NCBI GenBank assembly: GCA_029207755.1
Contig: JARCOQ010000003.1
Coordinates: 84,773,994 to 84,837,993, forward strand
Length of the DNA: 64,000 bases
Reading direction: 5' to 3'
Origin: Chamaea fasciata
Lineage: Eukaryota > Chordata > Aves > Passeriformes > Sylviidae
Shown: positions 53,272 through 64,000 of the stretch, piece after piece
Layout: the number at the start of each line of letters is the position of its first letter
How positions within the stretch are numbered: position 1 is the first letter of the stretch
Translations under genes and position numbers: made by a program
Notes under the pieces: model-generated
Told to the model about the DNA's origin: nothing
The model's database searches: none
Seen by the model: the letters and a program-made list of their open reading frames with translations, nothing else

Positions 53272-53790
53272 TGTATTCATTAGTGTGGGGATGGAGTTTA
53301 TTTTCTTCATAGAAAGCCCTATGGAGGTGAGTTCTGAATCTGTGACCAAAACAGTGCCAATAACACATCATGTTTTAGCTATTGCTGAGCAGTGCTTACA
53401 TAACGTTGAGGCCTTTTCTGCTCTTCAGACTGTCCTGCTAGTGTGGCGGCTGGGGGTGGGCAAGTGACCAGAAGGGGACACAGCTGAGACATCTGATCTC
53501 ATCTGACCAAAGGCACATCACATACAATACTGTGCTCAGCAATAAAAGCTGGAGTAAGAAGGAGAAAGGAGAGACATTTGGAGGGAGTAACTACACAACT
53601 GTTACATGTGACGGAACCCTGCTTTCCTGGAGAAGGCTGAACACCCACCTGCTGCTGCTAAATACTGAATTAATTCCATATTTTGCTTTGCTTGTGGGCA
53701 CAGCTTTTGCTTTACCTGTCTTTATCTCAACCCATGAGTTTTCTCACTCTTCCGAGTGTCTCTGCCATCCCACTAGCATCCACATAATTC
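53272..53790 (+). mobile_element. ERVL-type solo LTR
   Basis: Nearly the full length of the LTR family seen at 29292 is present. It shows GGGGATGGAGTTTATTTTCT, ATTGCTGAGCAGTGCTTACA, an AATAAAAGCTGG box near 53541, GGAACCCTGCTTTCCTGG, and CTTTATCTCAACCCATGAG near the 3' end. The family's last ~100 bases are poorly matched. It begins about 130 bases beyond the CR1 copy at 52105-53140. Confidence 0.8.
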
Positions 53791-54436
53791 ACTGCAGACA
53801 TTCTTCTACATTCCTCCTCTGTACACTGTCTCACTTCCTCTTCAGGTTATGTAGATCAGATCAAGTAGATTTTTAGGCTGCACCATTCATCTCTCTTACG
53901 TACAGAGAGCCCGAACACTAATATACCACAGTTGTCAGGCACAGGAATGGCCTGCTTTGCAAATGTAACTCTGGTCTTGGCCCCTAAGGTTATTGTAACA
54001 ATATTATCAATCTTCAGGATAGCCCTTTCAGTGGAGCTCAGGGTACTAAATTAACAGAAGGCCACGGGAAAAGAACAGGCTGAAGAGGACAGGCAGAATC
54101 ACACCTTTTCTCCACTAGAAGCTCCAGTGTCATAGATATAAACCCTTCCCACAAATGCCCAGGACCTGCATGCCAAGGTAGCTACACCCCAACACTGCAC
54201 TCTGTCCAAGTCTCGGCAAATGGATCACACCTTCAACACCCCTCCCTGAAGCTGGGCTTGAGCCAAAACACACAACAGAAGGCATCTATGCTCTGCAAGA
54301 TAGATCTTTTAAAGAGCAGGTGTCAAACAACTTCTGTATTTCCTCAGTCAGTGAACAAAAAAACCTATAATCTAGGCATAAAAGATCTTCTTGAGGTCAC
54401 TTAGATTAATCTGATGTTTAAATCAGATCAGGTCAC

Positions 54437-54972
54437 TCTTCCCTAGTACTTGGCACTGGTGAGGCCACACCTCGAGTGCTGTGCCCAGTTCTGGGCCCTC
54501 AGTTTAGGAAGGATGTTGAGACGCTTGAGCGCATCCAGAGGAGGCAATGAGGCTGGGGAGGGGCTTGGAACACAAACCCTGTGAGGAATGACTGAGGGAG
54601 CTGGGGTTGTTTAGCCTGGAGAAAAGGAGACTCAGAGATGACCTTATCACTCTACAACTTTCTGAAGGGTGGTTATAGCCAGGTGGAGGTTGGTCTCTTT
54701 CTCCAGGCAGCAACTGACAGAACAAGAGGACGGTCTTAAGTTGCACCAAGGGAAGTACAGGCTGGATATTAGGAAAAAAGTTTTTTACAGAAAGGTTAAT
54801 AAAGTGTTGGAATGGTCTACCTGGGGAGGCGGTGGATTCACCATCTCTGGATGTGCTTAAGAAAAGACTAGATGTGGCACTTGGTGCCATGGTTTAGTTG
54901 AGGTTAGGGTTGGGTTGGACTTGATGATCTTGGAGGTCTCTTCCAACCTAGTGATTCTGCAATTCTGTGATT
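54437..54972 (+). mobile_element. CR1 LINE 3' end, relatively well preserved
   Basis: The copy starts inside ORF2 (CTGGTGAGGCCACACCTCGA, GTGCTGTGCCCAGTTCTGGG). It continues through GGAGCTGGGGTTGTTTAGCC and GGGTTGGACTTGATGATCTT to a tail CTTCCAACCTAGTGATTCTG with repeated ATTCTG-type octamers. It looks younger than the other CR1 copies here. It is opposite in orientation to the CR1 at 52105-53140. Confidence 0.92.
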
Positions 54973-55984
54973 AGATCATGCTGCTTAGGGCTTTGTTCAG
55001 TTGTTTTGAACAGCTCTAAAATACATTTCACCATCTCGAAGAAAAAACTCGGTCCAGTATTTGAAAATTTTGTGGTTTTTAAACCACAAAGTAACTTATT
55101 TATTTCCAATTCAAATGCATCATGCCACACATTTAAGGCCTAAATGTGCTTTGCATTTTCCTAAAGGCATCTTCTTGCTTTCTAAAACTATGTTAGTCTC
55201 CTGTGTAATGATACTAAATTAAATATAATTCAAACTAACACAGTTAAACATTCCAGCATGACAGACAATCATCAATACTCAGACATCATTATATCAGCTA
55301 CATGTGACTGAGAAAGGAAAGAACAAATTTACTTTTAAGTAGTGTTCTTCACAGCTGATTTAAGTAGATTTGGTTTCAAAAAAATGAAGAGAAAGTTGAG
55401 AGGGTTTTTTGTGCAAGTTATTTTTCCAAAGTGATCCTCTGTACTTTGTGTAGAAAATAAATTGTGGCGGCACAGTATTTTTCCTCAAAATATCATTTTC
55501 TTCAGATGCCAGAAGAGAAATGGAATACAACACCAAAGCAGTCAGCTGCATTCAGTCTGGAATACACAACTATGAGTATGAGTTCCAAGGATTAAGGTTG
55601 CTTGAGAAGTTATCAATTCTCCAGATATGCTCTCAAAACTCAGCAAGACTCTCAAGCATGAGATCTTGGATCTGTTGTATTTTTAAATTCCCATTTAAGA
55701 CCAAACACTTGACAGAATCCTTTTGTTCTGTAAATACATTTTTGGAGTAACCTTCTTTAAGTAGGGACTCCATGAACACCCAAGCTCCACAGAAACTGCA
55801 GTGAACAAGGCAAGTGTCAAGGAGCAATTAGCATCACTTCTTTCAGAAGTTGTTTGCTCTATGCTGCAGAACACCTAGAAAACTGAATCAATGCTACACC
55901 GTCTTCATTAATGAGAATGATAGTTACCTTGTACTTAGAACACACAAGAAACCCTCAGCAGTTGCAGTGGATAAACCTTGTCTG

Positions 55985-56470
55985 GTCATCACGCACCCAC
56001 CAAAGAGGAGAAAATAAGATAAAAAACCCCACAGATCAAGAAAAAGGCACTTTAATAAAGAAAAGCAAAGACCATGTGCAGAAGTAAGAAGAAAAATATT
56101 CTCCTATCAGCAGGTGACATCCACTTCCTGGGCAGCGAGGTCTCAGTACACAGTTGGTTGCTCTGGAAGACAAACACCCAACAACAAAACCTACCCATCC
56201 CCATGATTTCTCTTAGCTTTTACTGGGTCGCTTGCTACAGCCTGTCCCTCAGGTTTGTTTGGGTCAGCTGTCCTGGCTACATCCCCTCATAAACTTTCAC
56301 CCGCCCCCAGTCCAGCAGCCTTTGGGGGGAGGCTGAGGAGACAGCCTTGATGCTGCACTTGCACTGCTCAGCACCAGCTGAAACACACTGTGTCATCAGC
56401 ACCCCTCTAGAGCTGCAGAGCACAGCACTATGAGTGCTCTTATGGAAAGTTAGCCCCCTGTCAGACAACA
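55985..56470 (-). mobile_element. ERVL-type LTR, minus strand
   Basis: The plus strand shows the reverse complement of the LTR family: TTGCACTGCTCAGCACCAGC, ACACACTGTGTCATCAGCAC, GGTTTGTTTGGGTCAGCTGT and, near the low end, TTTAATAAAG. The LTR 5' end is near 56470. The low-coordinate boundary is approximate. Confidence 0.65.
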
Positions 56471-58539
56471 CTGCTACAGCAGCTCAATGCATTTAACATT
56501 GAGGATAACCCAGGTATGACTTGTCAACGAGAACACAGACCAAAGAGTCTGCACTCAGTGTCTTACTGACATGTCTCTTTGGTTTCACCCCTCCTTAAGT
56601 GCTCAAGCACACTTCCCCTGAAGATCTAAAGGGTGCACATAAAGTATGGCATTTGCCATGTTTAAAGGGACATTTCTGTCATTCTACAGATAACAGGCAA
56701 CTTAACAAATACCCCATATATATACCTTACTGGGATAATCAGTCCCTATATTATAAAAGCATCATTACTTACCAATACATTGGTTGCTCCTATAAATTGT
56801 TATAAATAACAAATTTAAACCCAAATTAATTCAGCACACATTGCCAGGAGCTTATTTCAAATGATCATTCATTCCTGATTGTCCCTCACTACCATGTTTT
56901 GAATCCACCTACAAGTTCAGCTGCATTCAGAAATAGCAGATTACATGATTAATCACTTCCATTGTCTTTTGCAGAATTTCTTACAGGAGTACTACTGCCT
57001 TTAATTCTACTAATGAAGTCCTGTACTATGAAACTTTACTCATTTCCATTCAACGACTTCAGCAAAAATGCATTAGATTCTTGTACAGCAATCAATAGCT
57101 GAACGTAGAATATTGTACTCCTTTTCTCATCCATGCAAGAAAGAAAGTTACCTACTCCATTTTTTTTCTTCTTTTTTGAACACAAAAATCATAGCCTGGC
57201 ACAGCTTTTAGAAAGAACTCCTCCTCTACCAAACCACACCTGCAGTCAGTTGCTTGGCAACATTGCTAACGCATGGCTGTCCACAGCTCCACTGCAACAG
57301 GCACTGAGCTACAGTCTCTACCTCTTCTTCTTCCATCATCCACCATAAACAAACACCTTTCCTGAAGAGAAGAAAGGGGCAATTGAGAGTTTAAGGCTAC
57401 TAGACAAGCAGAACACAAAAACAACACTGATCAGCTTCCCCATAAAACTTGCCACCAACTCCATAAGCTACAACACCAGCACTCTCAATATACACATCTA
57501 CCACAGACTTGCAGCACAACGATGTCCTCTGTTCCTCCAAGTTCTCCCTCCTCTTCAGATCGTTACCTAAGAGCAGAAAAGCATCTGGCTTGTCTGGTTA
57601 GAGGAAGACAAATCTCACCAGTATTTAGGAAAAGTAGGAAACAAGGCAGGAACTCAGGTTCTCTTGATTGGGTTGCTTCATAGCACTGGGCAGGAGCTCC
57701 TTGAGAATATGTACTAAGACAAGTTTATCATGTAATGGAAAGCAACAAGTGATCAAGACAAGACAGTGGAAGATAAGCAGGAATTAGCAATATATCACAT
57801 AGTCAGAGTCTTCTGTAAACAAAGAAGACTATAAATAGGTAACCATTCAAATTTTAATTTTGCCAAGTTATCACAAAGACAAAGCAGTTTTGTTTGAATG
57901 GATTATTGTGAAACCATTCAAGAGAAAAATATTAAGAACTAATATTGCTCAAGCTCTCAACAAACATTAAGCAAATAAGAGGCCAGAACAAAAGAAAACC
58001 AGGAATCTGCAGTAATTTCTTTTTTGCCCCAGTCTTCCGAGGAAATCGTTGTTAGTCATAACATGGGAGTTCAAACCATGTTATGGTTTTACGTTTTAAG
58101 ATCCAGGGAAATTTCTGACACAAGGGACACTAGCTCTAAGCAACTTTCTACCAGCTCTACTGAGCAGTTAGAGTTGTGGAGGAATTCTCCTGGCTAGACT
58201 TAAACATGTCAGTCAAACACAAGATATGAGTAACCCTTTTACTATAGCATTTCAATTTCGAGTTGCTTCAAATGGCTAGATTTGGTCCTTTTTGTCTCTG
58301 GATGCTCAAACAACAGCAAGATTTCTGTATTTCTTGAAAATTCAAAGCTCTACGACAGTCTGTATTTACTACTGTTTAATCACTTTCTTATAAAGGACTT
58401 CAACTTTAAACAAAGAATCTACTTTGAATTGACACAGACTGATACTTGCACACTGCGGAGAAAGAGGAAACAAATTACATGGTATCTACAGCAGGACTCC
58501 ATATCAGCTTGTAAGTGATATAACAACTGAAATGAATTT

Positions 58540-61125
58540 GAAGTAGCAGAGACTGGAAGGGACCCTGGAAGATCAGGTAGTCCAACCCCTGGTGCTCAGA
58601 GCACAGAAAACACAGCAGGTTACTTAGGGCTGTTCCCAGGCAGATTTTTGTTGCTTCCACATTGGATGCTTCACAGCCTCTCAGGTAACCTGATCCTATT
58701 CAGCCTTTCCTGGAGTAAAAAAGCAAACAAAATAAAAACCCCATTTCTTATCTTTCAGTGGAATTTCCTGTGCTTTAATTTGCATTCATTGCCATTTGGT
58801 CCTATCACTAGATACCCCACAAGTCTGCCTCCATCCTTACTTTCTGTCACCAGGTATTTATTATACACATGATAAGAATCCCCAGCAGCCCTCTCTCCTC
58901 CAGGTGAAACCTCAGTGCTTTCAGCCTCTGCTTGACTGTAAGGCACACTGACCTTCCCTTTCATGCCACTTTGCTAGACTTGCTCCAGTCTGTCCCCGTT
59001 TCCTTGTGGATCCCAGAACAGGACAGCATAACAGATGCAGCCTCACCAGTGCTGAGGAAAGGATCTCCACCTCCCAGACACTGACCATTCTCTTCTGGAA
59101 ATTCAGTCCAAGATGTTGTCTGCCTTCTTTGTGGCAAGGTGCATTACTGATTCATGACCAATTTTTGATCCACAGCATCTCTTCTGCACCAACAATACTC
59201 CCTCCCTAGGGACAGAGCTTTACATTACCCTTTGCTGAACTTGGTAATATTCTCGTTGGCTCATTTCTTCCACTTGGACACCTGCCTGCTCCTGAGTAGC
59301 AGCACATCCATCTGGTTTATCAACCACTCCTCCAAGTTTTGCATCCCATCAAGTTTGCTGAGGGAGGGGTCTATCCAGTCACACAAGTTTTTAATGAAGA
59401 TGTTAAACAGTGCTGGCCTCAAAAACAACCCCTGAGCTACACCAAAAGGGACTGGCCGCACACTCAACTTTAGGATGTTGATCACCACCCTGAGCCTGGC
59501 ATTTTAGCCTCTAAGCTATTTCCAATCCACCTCACTGTGTGTTTATCAAGAAAGCATTTCATCAGCTTTCCAAAGAAGAAGTCACAAGAGAGTTTCCAAA
59601 GCCTCGTGAAAGGTCAAGGTAAGACAACACGCACTGTTCTCATCCACCAAGCTGGTCATCTTGCTTGGTTCACTGTGGAACGCTGTTACCACACAGGCTG
59701 GCCACAAATTACAGCCCCTTGATTAATCCATACCAACTACTGCCCATCATTTTTCTTCATGTGTTTTCAGGATTATTTGGTCTGTCACTTTTCCAGGAAC
59801 AGAGGCAAAGTTGACTGACTGGCAGTTCTCTAGATGTTCCTTCTTGCCCTCTTCAGAGATAGTATGGACATTTTCTTGAGTTCATCCCCCAAAACACACC
59901 CCCCAGTCATCATACCTTAGTTAATGAGAGTCACCACATAATTACCTTGGCAACCCCATCTCCCTCCTGGCTGCATCCTGTTAAGAGCCCACAGACTCGT
60001 GCACATCCAGTTTCTACAAGAGATCCCAAATCTGATCCCTCTCTACTAACTCAGAGTACACTTTTCCTTGCCTAGAATTGCTGAAAGCAAGTTTTACTAG
60101 TAAAGAACAAAGTGAAGATGACATTGAATGTCTCAGTTGTTTCCACATCCCTTATGAGCAGTCCTCCTCCCCATCCAGCAGCAGGTTTAAATTTTCTCCA
60201 TTCTTTTTTTGGCCAGTTATCTGTAAATGCCCCCCTTGTTGCCATTCACATATACCTTGTAAGATTAAACTCCATATGGACATTGGCTTTCTGAGCTAGA
60301 CACAACTGCATGCTTGAATGATGTCTCCGGGCTCTCCCTGGGCCACATGTTTCTGCTTCCACTGGTTATATGCTTCCTTTTTATGTCTGAGCTTTTTCAG
60401 AAGCTCCTCATTCATTCAAGCAGGACCCCTGATGCCTTTGTACCATATTTCCCACTCATTGCAATATGCCACACTAGAGATTAAAGTAGTCAGCCAGTTT
60501 TCCTGGCTCTCTCTGCTAAGAACCACCTTCCCAACAATTCTCCCAAGAAGATCCTTGAACAGAAGAAAGTGTTCCTTTCTGAAGATTATGGTTGCAATCC
60601 TACTCTTTGCTTTGCTGTCTCCAATTCAGATCCTGAACTCTACTACCTCATGACCACTGCAGCCAAGACTACTCCTAAGCTTTACATCCTCAACTCGTCA
60701 TTGCTTTTTTTTGCAAGAAACAGGTCCTCAACCACTTGTATTGAGATACAGGCATCAATGCATGCCAGAAGCTTCCTTGATTACTTATTCTCTGCTGTGC
60801 TTTCCCCCTAGAAAATAATAAGGGTGGTCCAAGCACCCTATAAGCAAGAAAGTTTGTGAACATAAGGCTTGAGTTGTCTGAGGAAATATTACTACACCAG
60901 ATGTATAAGCTCTCAACTGGCTCACCCATCTCCAAGTAGAGCTGCAGGCAGCCCCACTGCTCTCACAGCAAATGGCAACTCCTCTTCACCACCATCCCAT
61001 CCCAGCCTGCCCTTCCTAAGCACCTGTACTTACTCATTTCAGTTCTCCAGCTGTGAACTATCCCACGAAGCAATGCCAATAAAAATCATAGCTCAGTCCT
61101 CACTCATTTTACTCTACCATAATAT
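58540..61125 (-). mobile_element. Old, long CR1 LINE, endonuclease to 3' end
   Basis: Read on the minus strand, the segment carries successive CR1 ORF2 landmarks. Endonuclease-region matches lie around 60650-61100. The linker containing the KGN-x-GF stretch is near 60230. The RT stretch LFLRPALFNIFIKNL is around 59380-59450, corresponding to LGPVLFNIFINDL. The KLKHRKFH stretch is near 58770, and a 3' tail is at 58540-58600. The FADD catalytic motif has been lost. Substitutions, indels and stops are dense, so this is the oldest CR1 copy in the window and is inactive. It is the longest CR1 remnant seen here. Confidence 0.8.
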
Positions 61126-62022
61126 CTGAAAACAACTGGCTGACAGTACAGTGAAGATGGATTTAACTAGTCATAGGTTCATCAGCCAAACTCTTCAGAG
61201 CCACCTCAACATGAAAATAAGATATCACCAAACAACTCTACCTGCTCACAAAGCAAAGTCATTATGTCTTGGAGAATTTAGTTGCGGCCACAAGAGACTG
61301 TGAAGCATCAAAGTTCCTAAAGTAAAGCTGAATCATGCTCAAATGAACCTTACTGAGCCAGCCAAAGACAATGTGACACCTGAGCTAAATCAACTGCTGA
61401 CTACTCCCTGAGTAATGTTTGAAAATAGACGCTCTTAAATCCTACAGGATGCATGCATTAAAGAGGGAGTCACCTTTCCAGGAGAGGGTACCTCCCTAAA
61501 AGTCTACTCATCACACAGATATATCTAATTGCTTCCTCTGTATCATGTACAAGGACCTCTTAAGCCTGCAGCACAGTTGCTCTGTCTTCTTTACAGCATT
61601 CAGACCAAAGAGGGAAGACAGCATCATTCCATTCTGGAAAAGGAAATTCAGGAACAAAGCTAAGACCAAGTGGTATAAACAGCATCCTGTAGCAGCAGCT
61701 CTTTCACATCACTGAGGAGTGGCAGAACTGCAGCTTCAGAACCCCCGTAAGACACACACCTGTAGCCCTGACCAAAAGAACTGGGCTGTTTTACATTTCA
61801 AAAAGCCAAGACCATGGTCTCATCAACAGCAATAATCACTTTTCAGGAACTGTCCCATCCTTATGTTCAACACAACAGAAAAAGCTTAGACTGCCAATAA
61901 CTTCTGAACATACTGCAGCAAACTAAGCACGTAAGGATTTCTGCATTTGTATAATAAACCTCAGTGAATCTAAGGATTTGCAACACAATAAAAAATAAAA
62001 GGAAAAAGTCCCACAAATATTT

Positions 62023-62240
62023 CTATTAGTAGTCACAGAAATAATTAGGTTGAAAAGGACCTCTGGAGGTCACGTAGTCCAGCCTCTCGTCAAAGCAATG
62101 CTAAGTTCAAAGTTATGTCATGCCGCTTTGGGTCTTACCCAGTCAAGTTCATTTAAGTCCTGAAGAATAGAGATTGCATTCACTTGGGTAAAAGCCTTCA
62201 ACTTTGCAAATAACCCTGTTCTGATACAAGCTAAACAAAT
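62023..62240 (-). mobile_element. CR1 LINE 3' tail fragment, minus strand
   Basis: The plus strand reads GTCACAGAAATAATTAGGTT, GAAAAGGACCTCTGGAGGTC and ACGTAGTCCAGCCTCTCGTC, the reverse complement of the CR1 3' terminus. A decayed continuation runs to about 62240. Confidence 0.75.
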
Positions 62241-64000
62241 TTCCTGTGACTTATTCGAAAATATTTTTCTGCACTGTAAGGGTCAGGAGATGGAAACAAC
62301 CCCCTTCCTTACAGGGGCCGCTAGTGTCACCCAACACTCCATTCAGAAGTCCTAAGCTAAGGCTGCCATACTTTTTCTCCACCAAATGAGGTGTCTTAAG
62401 GGCTCTTTTCTTGGGGAAGACAATTATCCTTCTCAGGGCTGCAACAGCAACTAATTCCTAAGTTTCAGTTTCATCCAACCAGTGTCAGCAACAGGGAAGA
62501 GCACATGGAATAAGAGCACTTAATTAGTTTTATTTAGTAGGAAGAGATCAGGGAAAAAATCCTGGTTATACAGCCCCAAGAGCGAGTGAAGTGAGTTTCT
62601 GGTCCCTAAGGGTTGCTGAAGGCACTATCTTTGACAAAAAGGCCAGAAAAGTGTCAGCTAGATACCAGATTATCACCAGGCCTTCTAGCGATACAGTTCC
62701 TTACTATTACTAGAGTTTAAGATATATCATTCCATTTGCTAAGTTTAAGTAAGAACAGCCCTGAATCAAAATGCTTTGCCTTCGTCATTCCTTATGGAAG
62801 GATATTGCAAAGCCTCACTGGACAGCCAGAGGCATCCAGTTGTATCTATCAGTTCATATTCCAGCCTGTTACACTCACATGATCTTTACCAAGCTTATCT
62901 CGCAGAAACAACATGAACCCTGCAACAGAAACACAAAGAAATAACAACGATTTCTTGTATGAAGAACAAATCCAAGTGATTTGTTCAAGTGAACAATCCA
63001 AGTGACCTGCAGTAACATCTGATACTTGCAACAACTGCTGCAGAATATCCATGCAGCACCATCAGCTACTACTAAACTAGTCCTTTGTGTCTGAACTTCA
63101 ATATAGAGCTAGAAGCTGCACTGCACACGACCTGTGAAACTGACCTCCAGCATAACCCAACTGCGCTCTATTCCCTCTAGTGTCCCTTCAGGGGTTTCTC
63201 CACCTTAGGAGGACGACAGGGAAGATCTTCACCTGAGGAGGTAGAGCAGCCAATGCCTTGCTCTAGTGTGAGCTCTGTCAATGAGCTGACACAAAGCTTT
63301 CTTACACTGACAGTGAGGCAAAAGCTGATGCCTTGCACAGGCTGAGGGCAGTGAGCTGTGAGAGTTACCCATCTGCTTGAGAAAGTGCACCATCTATTAA
63401 ACTATACAGGCAAGATTAAGACAGTTAAAAGACCAGTCATCAAACAAGTAAACAGCAAAGCAGCTTCACAAAAAGTGATGATCATACACAAATATTTAAT
63501 CTGGTCTCCCAGTCATAGAAGAGATCATATGCAAGACTTGAATGTCTACACAAAAGAGTCTGAACAGCTGTAGACATATCTGGAATATTCCAGATTTCTT
63601 TCCATAGCTAGTTTGCCCACTTATTTAAACTATATTTTTTTTTCCTCCTCCACTGCTAAGAGACACCATGTTTGGGATTGGTTAGTTGTTAGGGAAGTTT
63701 TAGCTACACAAACATTGGTACCACAATCTTTCCTGTCCAGTCCCTCTCCACACTCCCAAGTGCCTGTACCTGCCACTCGTAAGACAGAAGGCCAAATCTT
63801 CAGTCACATACAGATATCCAATGACTGTACAGTACAATTATAAATACTGAAGAGTGTTTTCATTAATATTATAACCAAATTAAACAAACTTTAATCTGGT
63901 TGTACAAGCAAGAGTTTCAATGTGCTTCTTTTTACTAGGATTTTGGTAACAGATCATTTAAACGGGCTTCAAGCACTATCAGGCATGAAGTAAGTAAACA

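Overview
The window is AT-rich vertebrate DNA with no bacterial-style gene packing. Decayed CR1 LINEs, ERVL-type LTRs and one tRNA-Ile-headed SINE with a CR1-like tail mark it as a bird. The SINE resembles TguSINE1, a family known from passerines, so a songbird or close relative is the best guess. These family names come from memory, not from a search.

One gene is clearly present, on the minus strand: SMAP1, a small ArfGAP. Five consecutive internal coding exons can be read with correct splice sites and matching phases: 41801-41668, 40964-40879, 37875-37800, 24786-24712 and 20539-20459 (or starting at 20542). Together they encode most of the ArfGAP domain, a short alternatively spliced type segment, and a Lys/Glu-rich linker. 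The first exon, with the first half of the zinc finger, must lie beyond the right edge. The clathrin-box and C-terminal exons must lie beyond the left edge. The whole window therefore appears to be SMAP1 intron, apart from 452 coding bases.

Layout: 1-20458 is intron 6, holding a CR1 fragment at 3.4 kb, a small LTR piece at 5.1 kb, an unclassified repeat-like block at 10.1 kb, a candidate unidentified terminal exon at 17 kb and the SINE at 20 kb. 20540-24711 is intron 5 with a CR1 3' end. 24787-37799 is intron 4 with two CR1 copies and a nested LTR-in-LTR insertion. 37876-40878 and 40965-41667 are introns 3 and 2. 41802-64000 is intron 1, the most repeat-loaded part, with CR1 copies in both orientations, three LTR fragments and a badly decayed antisense CR1 of about 2.6 kb.

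I found no new multi-gene system. The items most worth a second look are the nested LTRs with visible target duplications, the SINE, the tandem (NAGNAG) acceptor of SMAP1 exon 6, and the open reading frame with good splice-acceptor and polyadenylation signals near 17 kb.
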